A DNA stretch of 64,000 nt from Chlamydomonas sphaeroides (lineage: Eukaryota > Chlorophyta > Chlorophyceae > Chlamydomonadales > Chlamydomonadaceae), in assembly GCA_001662425.1 (NCBI GenBank), contig BDDC01000013.1:55088-119087 (forward strand), given 5' to 3'. Position numbers and translations under genes: made by a program. The notes beneath the pieces were generated by a model, which had not been told where the DNA came from, made no database searches, and saw only the letters and a list, made by a program, of their open reading frames with translations. Positions 43,407 through 54,050 of the stretch are shown here, piece by piece. The number at the start of each line of letters is the position of its first letter. The first letter of the stretch is position 1.

Positions 43407-44612
43407 CGACAGCTGTTCTTTGCGAACAGCTGCTCGTATAAGTAGCAGCACCTAGGTCTATCGGTCGGTGTTTCGGCGTTCAACGAAGCGGATGCTTAGC
43501 CAGCATGTGCGTCACAGCGGCGCGTTGCGAAATGGATGGTAAATGTTCTGTGTTGGGTGTTGATATGTCTCGACGCAAGTGAGGCTGCGGCCCCAACGGA
43601 CCATGGCAGCCGAATACAGGTGAGGCTGTCTGGCTGTGGCCCCCAACGGACCACGGCCTCCCGCAGCCGCTCCGCAGCCGGATGCAAGCGAGGCTGCGGC
43701 CCCAACGGACCCAGGCAGCCCAGTGCAAGGAAGGTAGGCTGCGGCCCCAACGGACCGTGACAGCGGAGTGCAAGTGTTGCCGTCGGCCCCAATAGACAGG
43801 TGCACCGCAATGCATGCGGGGCTGTTTGAGGTCTGAGTGGGCCCCAGCGAGCAAGTGAAATCGCCGGCTCCACCAGGCCCAAGCAACCGCATTGGCGGCC
43901 ACAGCGTTGGCGGTCGCCGGCTGCCGTAGCTGTTTGGTCTAGTGGTCACGGACGGGGCACGCATCACCCCAACATTCCCCCAGCGTCCCCTTGGTGCTGC
44001 GCGCGGCGTTGGATACGCTGCACCACGGCTTACAGATTGCGACACTTCATGCTTGAAGTAATGGCGACAATCTGGCCAAGCATGTCAGTCACAACGCCGC
44101 CAGACACGGATCACCAACACCACCGCGCGCAGGTGTCACCCCTGACCACGCGTCAATACCGGCAGGCATAACTTACTCCAACGGCATGAACCTAGTTATA
44201 GCAACACCAACTCTCAACAAGCACCAACAACGCTCAACGTACTCCTCACGCATTCGCCATGTTGGGTTTGGCGGGTTCCGCTACGTTAGGGACGCAGGGC
44301 ACGGCGAGCCCGGCGCCCAAACACACTCACGCCGCTGCGTACTGACTGCTGCTCTGCACCTCACTCTGCCGAAATGTTCCTACGATGGTTTGCCATCGTG
44401 ACTGCATCAGGATATGCAAGGCGCATCCCAGCTCTTAATAGGGCGCACAGTCGGGCGGCACGCAGCGCTTGCCAGGCCCCGCCAGGGCCCTTCCGAGTGC
44501 CGACCCACACACCACTCTGCGTCCCTACCCCACACAACTCAGTATCGCTTCTCCTCTGCCCACCCGCCCCTACCGCACCCAACCACACCCACGCCAGCTG
44601 CAGCGCCTCTCC
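43407..44612. other. Intergenic with minisatellite
   Basis: 5' flank of the TSSC4-like gene and 3' flank of the mTERF-like gene. A degenerate minisatellite fills 43578-43800. The rest is mildly AT-richer with no supported ORF. Confidence 0.6.
43578..43800. repeat. Degenerate minisatellite around GAGGCTGCGGCCCCAACGGA
   Basis: Copies of the core start at about 43581, 43622 (interrupted), 43690 and 43736, with a decayed fifth at about 43780. Spacing is 41-68 bp. It lies 170-400 bp upstream of the TSSC4-like start codon. Confidence 0.85.
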
Positions 44613-47600
44613 TCACACCACCACGGCCGCTTCCGCCCCTGCCTCGCTCCCGGCCGCAGCCGCCGCCCCGCCTAGCGCCACGCTCGGCGCGCCGTCCGCC
44701 GCCAAGCTCACCACCGCGCCCGGCGCTAGGCGGTGCCCCTGGCCCTGCAACCCGTGCCGCTGCGCGTGGTGGCGCCCCGCGGCCTCGTCCGCGGCCTCGT
44801 CCTCGTCCTCGGCTGGCGGCGGCTGGCGGCGGCGCGGCCTTGGCGGCTCGCCTCGGCGGCGGCGTGTGGCTGCCGCCACCGCGGCCTCGAACCTTCCTTG
44901 CGACATGGTAAGCAGCTTCTTCATACTCTGCAGCTCCTCGTCCTGCTCTACCAGGCCGGCGGCGGCCACCACCTGGGGTTAGGGGACACGGGCAGTCAGT
45001 AGCTGGTAGGGGCGGCCAGGCGGCCAGGCATCTGGCCGGGCCCGAAGTCCTACTGTCGCAATGAGCAGGGCCGGCGGCGCCCGGCGTGGGACGCCTTCGC
45101 ACTGAGCCCCCAAGCATGCCCACACCCACGGCACCCCAGCACGCACGCCGTCGTCACTGCCACAGAGAGACAACGCATCACGCAGATTGCTCGTGCGGCC
45201 GGGCACCCGGCAGGATCGGCACGTGTCCCACACCGCCCCGGGCTGCCATGCGCTTCCACCTCCCTCGCACCCTCATGGCCGTCATCGCCGGCCGCCACCC
45301 GCCGCCACCGGAAGCCGGCGCTGCTCGCCCAGGCGCCCAACAGTCTGGCACGCCCGGCGCGGACGACCCCACGCGCCCCAACCACCGCCAACCGAGCCCC
45401 GGCCGATGCGGTTGGCGGTTGGGTTAAGCCCCAAAGCCCATGCCGGCCGGCCCCACCTGCAGCCGCTCCATGCGCGACTCGTTGACGGACAGCACCCGCC
45501 CCAGCGCGGGCGGCGCCATGGCCTCCAGCTGCTGCCGCCACCGCGGGTGCAGCGCCGAGTAGCGTCGCAGCAGCGCCCAGCGCTCCGCGATGCGCTGCAC
45601 GTTGACGCCGGTGATGCCGGGCATGCCTGCGGGGTGCGGGAGGGGGGCGAGCGGCGCGATAGCGGGCAGGGGCGGTGGGGCGGTGAGGTCGCTGCTGCTG
45701 CGGGCATGGTGTGTGCACCGTCTGTGTGATTGGGAGGTTGGGGGCATATGTTGGATAGAGGTGCTTTTGTTTTCTGGCGCCAATAATGGCGGTCTGGATC
45801 ATGTAACTGTGAGTCCATGGCAGATCAAACATCCATGTAGGTGGGATGGGTGAAGTACGAGGCTCTCCCACCCCCGAGCTGCAAGCCCACGACACACCCG
45901 CGATCATGAGCGCCACATCGAACAGCGGCAGCCCTAGCGCCCCCGCGGCCGACATCATGAACGTGGCCAAGCTCTGCAGCGGCAGGGCAGCGGCAGGGCA
46001 GGGTAGGGCTTGGCCTCTGGACTTCCCTGGCGGTGTGCAACACAACCGCCGCTCCTCCGCCAGAGCAGCTGCGGGCGCCGCCCTGCGGCCATCCCGCACC
46101 GCTCAGCAACAGCCCTTCCTATCCCGCACCGCGACTGCTGCGTGCTCACGCCGCCGCCGCGATCAACCCCGCGCACCTGCATCGACTTGGTGAGCAGCAG
46201 CGGGCGCTGCCGCAGCACCTGCCGCAGCTTGTCCTTGGACACGGGCAGCAGCGCGCCCACCAGCGCCACCTGCCGCGCCACCGGCACCCTGGCCTCGCGC
46301 AGCGCCTGGCGTGGGGGCGAGGAGGACGCACGGCACGGCACGGCACGGCAGGGCAGCGGGGCTGGGTGTGCAGGGCCGAGGGCTCTGTGGTCGCGCCCAG
46401 CGTGCAGCGGCCTCACTGCCTGCCCTGCCCCGCAATGCCAGCCTCGGGCCCTCGCTCTGCAGCTAGCGCTCACCAGCACGGGCAGCTTGGAGATGATCTT
46501 GGCCGCCTCCTCCAGCCCCACCTCCAGCGCATCCGACACCGCCGCCACCGCCGCCTCCAGCTGCTGCGGCGGCAGCTGGACCAGCCCGGGCGACTTGAGC
46601 GCCAGCGCCACGCAGTCCTCGGGCGGCAGCAGCAGCACGCGCTGCGAGGGGGTGGGCGCCGGGAAGGGCGCGTTGAGGGCCAGGAGGGCCGCGTTGAGGG
46701 CCGGGTTGAGCGGCCCTTGCCCGCTGGCGCGCTGGCCAGCCGAGCCCCGCCCATCCCTGCCACGCAGCTGGGGCGCGTGCCCCAGCCTTGGCCCCGGCTG
46801 GCTCGCAAGCCAGCATTCAAGGCACACCCGCACGTGGCAAGCAGACAAGCAAGCAAGGACACCTCGGTGCTGGTGGCGTCAGCACCCAGCGCCACCCGGC
46901 GCACCTGCATGGCGTCCAGCGACAGCAGCAGCGTCTGCGGCGGCTCCAACAGCAGCAGCGGCTCCCTGCAGGAGCGCAAGGGCGTTGCGGGACAGGGCGC
47001 GGCAGCTCAGGCGGGCGAGGCACACGCGGGGCTGCCAGTGATCGAGCCAGCACACGGTGGCACGGCGGCTGCGCGGGTGCGGGCGGCTCTGGGCCAGTCC
47101 TCGTGTCCAAGTCGACAGAGTCGAGATAGTCTATCGAGCCTAATCGTCGATGTATCGAAGTGTCAAACTAAGACGCAAGGGCTGCTCTGGGCAGAGAACC
47201 GAAAGGCGCCGGCCGCCGCTGTGCGGTGTGCGGGTCTGGGCAGCCGACCCGGCCTTCGCCCGGCAGAGGCACCGGACACGACGGGATGCTCTCGGTGGGG
47301 GACCGAGCCCTGGCCGGGGCCAGCACCACAGCCTGCGATGAGGCTCTCGCGGCCAAGAACATTGGCCTAGCTAGGGACCCAGTGGCCTAGTGGCCCAGGA
47401 CTCGGGTGGCGCAGCACCCCGGTGCTGCACTCACACACAGCCAGAGCGGCACGGTCGCTACGAGTACGGGGCCACATGCGACAGCGCTACATGCCGCCTC
47501 ACTGCCCAACAGCTGCTGGCGCGCGGTGGCGGCGCTCACCTGCCGAGGAAGGCCAGCGCGTATCCCTTGCCGCACGCGTCCACCCAGGCCCTGCGGTCGG

Positions 47601-50450
47601 CAGCGCAGCACGCGAGGCGTCACGCGGGCCTCCAGCTGTCAGCGCCAGGCTGCGTCAGCGGCAAGCGGAGCGAGGCCGGCATCCCGCAAACCCCACCGCT
47701 CGCATCCAGGCGTCTTGCCCCTGGCCCAGGCCCCAGCGGCGCTCACCGGCACTGCTCCGTGACCTGCTTGGGACTCATGGCCGCCAGCGTGTCCGCCCGA
47801 CTGCCGTACATGGCACGTGGCGGCAGCCGTACGCCCATGACCTGCTCGTACACGTCGTTAATCACCTCGGCCGCCGGGTTGTACTCGCCCACCGGCGGCG
47901 CCGCCGCAGCCTCGGCCTCCGCCTCCGCGCCCTCCGCCTCCGTGTCCGGCTCGGCCTCGGCCGGCGGCGCCGCCACAGCCACGGCCGCGACGGCGGCGGC
48001 GGCCGCCGCCGCCGGCTTGCCGCCGCTCCGCAGCAGCGACGCCTTCCGTACCACGCGCTTCATCGTATCCGTGTACTGCTCCTTCTCGCCCACGCGGTAC
48101 GCACGCTTCGACAACAGGTACTTCCGCCTCGACGGCTCCGCCTCTACAGCATCGGCGCCGCCGTCAGCTTCCATCGGCTCCGCCGGCGGCGCCTCCGCCT
48201 CGGCCGGCCCCGCCGCCACCGCCGCCGCGGCGGCGCGCTTGGGCGCGACCTGGCGGTAGTAGTAGGTGCGCCGCCGCCAGGCTCGCAGCTCGGCGGGGTC
48301 GATGGGCGCGTCGTCGGGCCCCACGCCCATCGCGGATGCTTGCTCCGCCGCCGGCCGCAGCACCCGGATGCGCCGCGGCAGCCGGAACCGCACCCTTTCC
48401 AAGGCCGGCGGCAGGAGCAGGCGCAGCAGGTCGGCGCGTGTCGGCAGCGGCCGCGCGCGCAGCGCGCCGCCCGTCAACGCCCCGTCGGCGTCGGCGGCGC
48501 CATCGGCGGCGGCGGCGGCGGTGGGTTTCCCGGCGGCCGCTTTGCTTGGCAGCGGCCCGAGAATGAGCTGCAGGTCCGCGGGCCGCACGGCGACGGCGGT
48601 GGCGGAGGCGGCGATGCCGCCGACGGCAACGGCGACGGCGGGCTCGGGCCGGCGGCTGAAGTTGCGGAACAGGCGCGCCAGGCCGCGCAGCATGCCTGCC
48701 TGCTCCAGCTGCTCCTCCTCGCGCCGCCGTTCCTCCTCGCGCGCACGCTCCTCTTCCCGCCTCCGCTCCTCCTCCTCCCGCCGCCGCTCCTCCTCCTCCC
48801 GCCGCCGCTGCTCTTCCCGCTGGCGGCGCTCGTCCTCCCGTTCCTCCTGGCGCACCCGCTGCTCTTCAAGCTGCGCCCACACCTCCTCGCGCCGCCGCTG
48901 CTCCGCCTCCCGCGCCTTGGCCCGAGCCTCACGCAGCTGCTCCGCCCCCGACACCACCGGCGCACGCGCGGCGGCGCCGCTAGTAGCCGCCAGCAACCCC
49001 GCCGCCGCCCCCTCCACGTACGCTGCAAACTCATCGTCCGACTGCCTCAGCCGCTGCTGCCGTTCCTCCTCCTCCGCCGCCGCGGCCGCCGCGGCAGCGG
49101 TCGCTGAGGGGTACAAGGTCAGCGGACGGGGACCGTTGCCGGGCCCGGGAGGCGTCAGCGTCCGGATCGGCGCCTCCGCTCCTTCCGCGCCCTGCACGCC
49201 TGCCGACTTCGGGACCAGCCGCCGGCCGCCGCCCAACGCCCTTGGCCGCAGCACCCGGGACAACGATGCGCTCGCGTCCTCCTCCGACAGCGGCGGCAGC
49301 GGCCGGTCCGGCCGCAGCTGCGGCGGCTGCGGCGCCATGGCCGCTGGCGACGGCGCTTCACCCGTGCGTGTCAGCGGTTTTAGAACGAGCTTGACGGCTT
49401 TGCCCTGCGGCTGGGCCGTCTGCTGCCGGGCCTGGTCCAGGAGGGAACGCTTGAGGTCTGCGATGCGTGACTTGGCCAAGCCGCGGTCCGTGGCTGCGGC
49501 GTCGGTGGCGACGGCGGGAGTAGCGCTGGCGGTGCCAACGGAGGAAGACGGGCTGGTGCCGGCAGTGGCAGCGGGAACAGGGCGCAGTGTGCGTGTGAGT
49601 GTGCGGGTGCGGGTGCGCGGCGGTGCGGCTGGAGGTGGCACATCGGCGGCGGCGTCAGCGGCGGCGCCGGCGGCGGCGAGGGCAGCCGTGACGTTCGCGG
49701 CGGCGGCGGCACTGGGCTCCGCAGCGGAAGTGACGGCAGTGGCAGCGACGCTGGGCTCGGCGGCGGTGGTGGCGATACTGCTGGGCTGCAATGCCGTGGT
49801 GGCGGTGCTGGGCCCCGCGGCGGCGGCGTCCGCTGCCGCAGGGGTTGTTCGCCGCCGACGCCGCGGCGCGGGAGCAGCAGCTGTCAGCTCGTCTCCGGCA
49901 GGGCTAGCGACGCAGGCTGTGGCATCGTCTTGAGGCTGTTTTGCTCGTTTGCGCGGCTTGGTGGCTTTGGGCTGGGCCACCGTGGCCTCCGCCCCGGCCT
50001 CCGTTAGGGGCACGGCGGGCAGCGTGTGCTCCATAGGGCTGTCAGCGCAAGGCTGCTGGCTGCCCTCGGGCAGTGCGGCTGCTGCGGCATCGGAGTCCCG
50101 CGGCAGGAACTGCGTAGTGTGGGGACGCCGGGTTGACGCCGGGGCCACGCGTTGCAGCGGTGCTGGTCGCAGCGGCACTGCGTGGGGTTGGGGTACAGGC
50201 CAGGTGGTCTCAAGGGGACGGAAACCCAGGACGACCTTCCGAGGAGGTTTCGGCAAGCAAGCGCCGTATCTCTGAAGTTCCAAGGTGGCCCGCTCAGTAG
50301 ACCCTGGTCGAAGAAAACCAGGAGAATCCGGAAGCATGCGCATGCGGCCCCGAGCGGCCTCGGCCTCGACCTACCGGCGCTTAGCAGACGCCCGCATCGC
50401 ATATGTGCAATCATGGAGGCCCCTGGCGCAGCCGGTACGCTAGGGACCAT
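44613..50450 (-). CDS. Long coiled-coil protein with C-terminal mTERF-like helical repeats
   Basis: Nine exons: 50450-50375, 50303-47747, 47590-47540, 46965-46863, 46641-46474, 46305-46177, 45973-45898, 45626-45457, 44972-44613, giving 1229 residues. Exon 2 alone encodes about 852 residues, Ala/Pro/Thr-rich, with a charged Glu/Arg helix (about 474-560; repeated EERRREEEERRREEE) and a later Tyr/Arg block (RRTYYYRQVAPKR, KYLLSKRAYRVGEKEQYTD). Residues about 915-1110 read as mTERF-type repeats: VALALKSPGLVQLP, GLEEAAKIISKLPVL, KLRQVLRQRPLLL, FDVALMIAGMPGI. A basic tail ends the protein. mTERF proteins bind organelle nucleic acid in transcription or RNA maturation; an organellar role is inferred. 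Exon 1 is supported by a strong donor (GTAGGT) and a pyrimidine-rich acceptor. The ATG at 50343 is an alternative start. Confidence 0.72.
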
Positions 50451-50724
50451 GGCTACTCGTCAGTTTGTGGCTCAGGCTTGCAAGGCCACCAGCACCCTGA
50501 GCTGCAGCCTACTTTATGGATAATCAATAGTTGAAGAGGTCGCTCTGGCGTCTCGGTATGGCCTACGCGTGGGACTGTGGCGCTGAGGTCATCGAGCTTC
50601 CATGAAAGAAGAAGGCCATTGGTGAAACGCCTGCCCTCTACCCCACCTACACAAGCGCCAAACGTTGCAACAGCTTAACGTCGGCTTTTTGGGTTTGCCC
50701 ATCTGCCTGTGTTGACGCTGAGAA
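50451..50724. promoter_or_regulatory. Shared divergent promoter region, mTERF-like / YGGT
   Basis: 274 bp separate the two head-to-head start codons, the tightest pair in the window. CTTTATGGATAATC near 50513 gives a weak TATA-like CCATAAAG toward the mTERF-like gene. Confidence 0.5.
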
Positions 50725-52769
50725 ATGCAATCTTCCATTCAACGCTCCGCCGCGATGCGGGCCGCGCCGCAGCGCTCCATCGCATGCAGGTCAACGGCGG
50801 TATGCCCCAAGCTGGTGCAGCAGGCGCGCGTGCTTGCGGTGGTCGGGACAGCAGTCGCCGAGCACCGGCGACAGGAGCCTGCGCAGACGCCCCTGGCTGA
50901 GGTATGCTCAAGATATTGCGCAAAAGTTATCGCGCCCACATGCGTGTTGGTATGCGCGACCGGGTCCGTACCCCTGTGCATCCTGGTTCCATCCTCATGC
51001 TGCTCGGCCTGCAGGTCGTCAAGGACCTGAAGGCGTCGGTCAACTGGATGGGTGCGCTGGTGCCCTTCGCCGCTGTAGCGCAGCAGTCCCAGGTCAGGCT
51101 AGGCGCTGACTATGACTCGTGCCTGCGCTTACGGCAGGCTTTAGTGGATGCCGTCGGGCGCCCCATACGGGCTTACCTGCCCGCGGCACGCCTAGGTGGC
51201 CGCTGCCCCGCCGCCATGGCTGACTCATTAACTAGCCCCTGCAGCTCACCGCACCAAGCCGTAAGCACGCCCCGGACGGCGCGCTGCCCCATGCAGGCTG
51301 TCGCCACCGCGGAGATTTACGGGGCCATCGCCAAGGCCCTCGACGTGAGTGGCCCCCGGCCCCGCCCCCTTCCCGCCTCGGCCCCACGGCCGGCCCGCAC
51401 GCTGCAGATTTTGCCCCACAGCAACACCGCGCAGCACTTTCCAAGCACCACCTCACACCCGCTGGCCCCTCCTTCGCCCTGTAGATCTACCTGCTCGTCC
51501 TCACGCTGCGCGTCATCCTGACCTGGTTCCGCAACATCAACTGGTACAGCGAGCCCTTCGCCACCCTGCGCCAGGTGCGGCCCCCAGTCCGGCCAACGTC
51601 ACAGACATGTCCCTGACTTTGAACTGCGGGCAGCGCTGCGAGCCTAGGGCTCCCACGCAGACGCCGTACGCCGCGCCATCGGCACCGCCTGTCGCGCACC
51701 CGCGCCCGGTCCACGGCTTGTATCCTGGCACGCGTCATCGGCCCTTGACCCTCGGGGCCCAGCCGTCACCGGAGCAGCTGGCCCTAGCCATGCCCGCTAC
51801 CGTTGACTGCTCTAGCCGTGGCAGCTTGCGCCACGTGCTGCGGGGGCACTCGAGCCCTCTGCCACGCAAAGCCCATTGCCACGCGTCTCTTGGCCGGCCT
51901 GGCGCTGGGCACGTGGGCAGGCGCGGCGCCCGCACCCGAGCACTCCGCCACGTAGCGCCCTGTGCAGCCGGGGCCCTGGCTCGTGCCTTGCTGGGGGTGT
52001 GATACAAACAGCGCCGGGGCTCATGGCGATGACGCCTGCAGCCGTGCCTTGGCTCGCGGCACGGACCCCTCGTGACCCGGCATTGCGGACCTCCCATGGC
52101 GGGCGCCCCTGGTTCTGGGCCCCAGCCGCGCATCGGAGCAGCCTCGCCTAGCCTCGCTCGAGCCGTGAGCCCTGGGCCGTCGCGTCCGAACGGCCCCGCT
52201 GCCCGACGTTGCCGCGAGGCGGCGCCCAGGCCCCCGACGCTCCCCTTGCCTCCCCCGCCCCGCCGCCCTGCACGCCCAGTTCACGGACCCCTTCCTCAAC
52301 ACCTTCCGCGGCATCCTGCCCTCCTTTGGCGGCATCGACGGTGAGGGCTGGGGCTCTTGGCCGCCGGTATCTGGGTCTCACCTGCCTGCGGGGGGCCTAC
52401 CTCGTCTGGCAGTTCGAATGTGGAAACGGGTTAACCACCAGTTGCGGTTGGATGTCCAGAATCGGCGTTCTGCCCCGGCACACCCAGTGGCAACGTGCTG
52501 GACAGTCCAAATCAGCTGCGCTGCTTGCTACCATCGACCTCGCTTGCCTGTCGCGTCACCTCTCGCTCGCTGGCTTGCGCGCTGCTTGCGTTGCCAGCTG
52601 TCCCGCTGTCCCCGCGGTGCTCGCCTGTCACTATCATGTCACGCGCTATCTCGGCCCCTGCCTCGCTCGCGTGTGTGCCCTCGCAGTGTCGCCCATGATT
52701 GGTTTCCTGCTGCTCAACTTCGTGCGGAACCAGCTGGTGCACCTGTCGCGCACGCTGCCGCTGCAGTGA
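50725..52769 (+). CDS. Plastid YGGT-family (YlmG-like) membrane protein
   Basis: Six exons: 50725-50901, 51015-51092, 51297-51344, 51485-51574, 52280-52340, 52687-52769, giving 178 residues. Residues 1-60 are a typical plastid transit peptide (MQSSIQRSAAMRAAPQRS). The mature part has the YGGT arrangement: a hydrophobic segment IYLLVLTLRVILTWF followed by RNINWYSEP, then the signature FTDPFLNTFRGILPSFGGIDVSP and a second hydrophobic segment MIGFLLLNFVRNQL. In bacteria YlmG/YggT proteins affect division-related membrane organisation. The plant YlmG1 protein influences nucleoid distribution in plastids, and a relative (CCB3) assists cytochrome b6f haem attachment. It is single-copy here and divergent from the mTERF-like gene, which also looks organellar. 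Confidence 0.93.
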
Positions 52770-54050
52770 AAGCAGCTAGGCCGGCCGACGCTGGTTCACC
52801 TGTTGCGCGTGCTGCCGCTGCGAACGCTGGCGAGCTAGAGAGGGTGAGCCATGCGCATTGAGCGCTGGACGGAGCGGACCTATGCGCGGGGACATGGCTG
52901 GCGGTTGCGGCCGCACGGCCGCAAGACGCCGCCGCGGGCGCTGCGGGACGGTGGGGTGGGCGCTCGGCCGGGGGCGCGGACAGCTCGTTGTTGGGCAGCG
53001 CATGTCACCGCTGTGAGTGTGTTCCAGTGTTAGGTGTGTGTCGAGTCTGGCGAGTGGAGGCTGCTAGCTGGAGGTCGAGTGAGCTTGCATCGCAGCCGCC
53101 GTCGGCTGGTGCGGTGCGGCGGGATTGAGGACGGCGGTGAGGTGGTTGGCTCCGGGGAAGGGGGCGCGGCAACGAGCGGACAGGGCATGTGCGCCCTGAG
53201 CAGTCGTAGGCGGAGGCGTCCTGCGTGGGGTCAGGGGGCGGGGCCTAGCGGGACCGGCAACATACACAGCGCCGCTGGCGACAGTGTAATGGAAGTGAAG
53301 GAGTCCGCCCGCTGTGTCGATGGCAGCAGGCTGAAGGCCGAAGCGCACGACGGCGTTGAGTCATCAACGTGAAGGAAACGGAGAACGGGAGAAGAGATCT
53401 CGGGGACACGGGAGCTGGAGTAGCCGCGGCTAGCTCAGCAGGGCGGGTGTGCGATTATTGCCCACGGGGGCAGGTGCGGACTAGGGGTCTCCCCTTGTGC
53501 GGATGCAGACGTCCTTATACGCTTACAGTGCTCCTGTGCGGCTTTGGCAGGCTCTGGCGCATGCAAGGTCTTGGCGCCTTCCCGCTACACACTGAGTGGG
53601 AGGCACAGTAGATGGGGTAGGCCCAGGGCATGTTGGTCTGATGTAGTGCACGAGGTGGACGAGGAGCCGTCGAAGGGCAGCATGAGGGGAGCCAGGGGTG
53701 AGGACGGGGCCGTGTGTGCATGCCCGCATTAGTAACACTGATGCACCCGTTGCAAGCAGCCCTCCTCCATTGCAAGCAGTCGCCTCCGTTCAAGCACTCC
53801 GATATATATACAGCACCAGCCAGCTTATCTAACTGTTTGCGTCCTCTTCCGCTTATGCTAGCTTGGGCTCTAGTGGAGACCGTGCAGCCGTGGTGCTCAG
53901 CAGCCTGCTGAAGCGATCATTACCGCAGCAGATACATCGCGGAGCGGTGCCAGCGGCAGCAAATGGTGACAACGCACAGCGTTGTGAAACCCGCGCCGCG
54001 TCGTGACGAACTGCCGTAATGTGGATGGAGTTCGTGGAGCATTAGCTCAA
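52770..54050. other. Intergenic, YGGT 3' flank and kinase 5' flank
   Basis: About 1.3 kb. TGTAA at 53285-53289 is a possible late poly(A) signal for the YGGT gene. A GTGTTCCAGTGTTAGGT segment near 53020 recurs near 57880 inside a kinase intron. GATATATATAC at 53802-53812 could be the kinase TATA box. No supported ORF. Confidence 0.55.

Noticed and set aside
47422..49933. Two plus-strand ORFs of about 560 codons
   Set aside because: They are antisense to the large exon of the mTERF-like gene, have no domain, and consist of Arg/Ser/Ala runs typical of reverse frames in GC-rich coding sequence.
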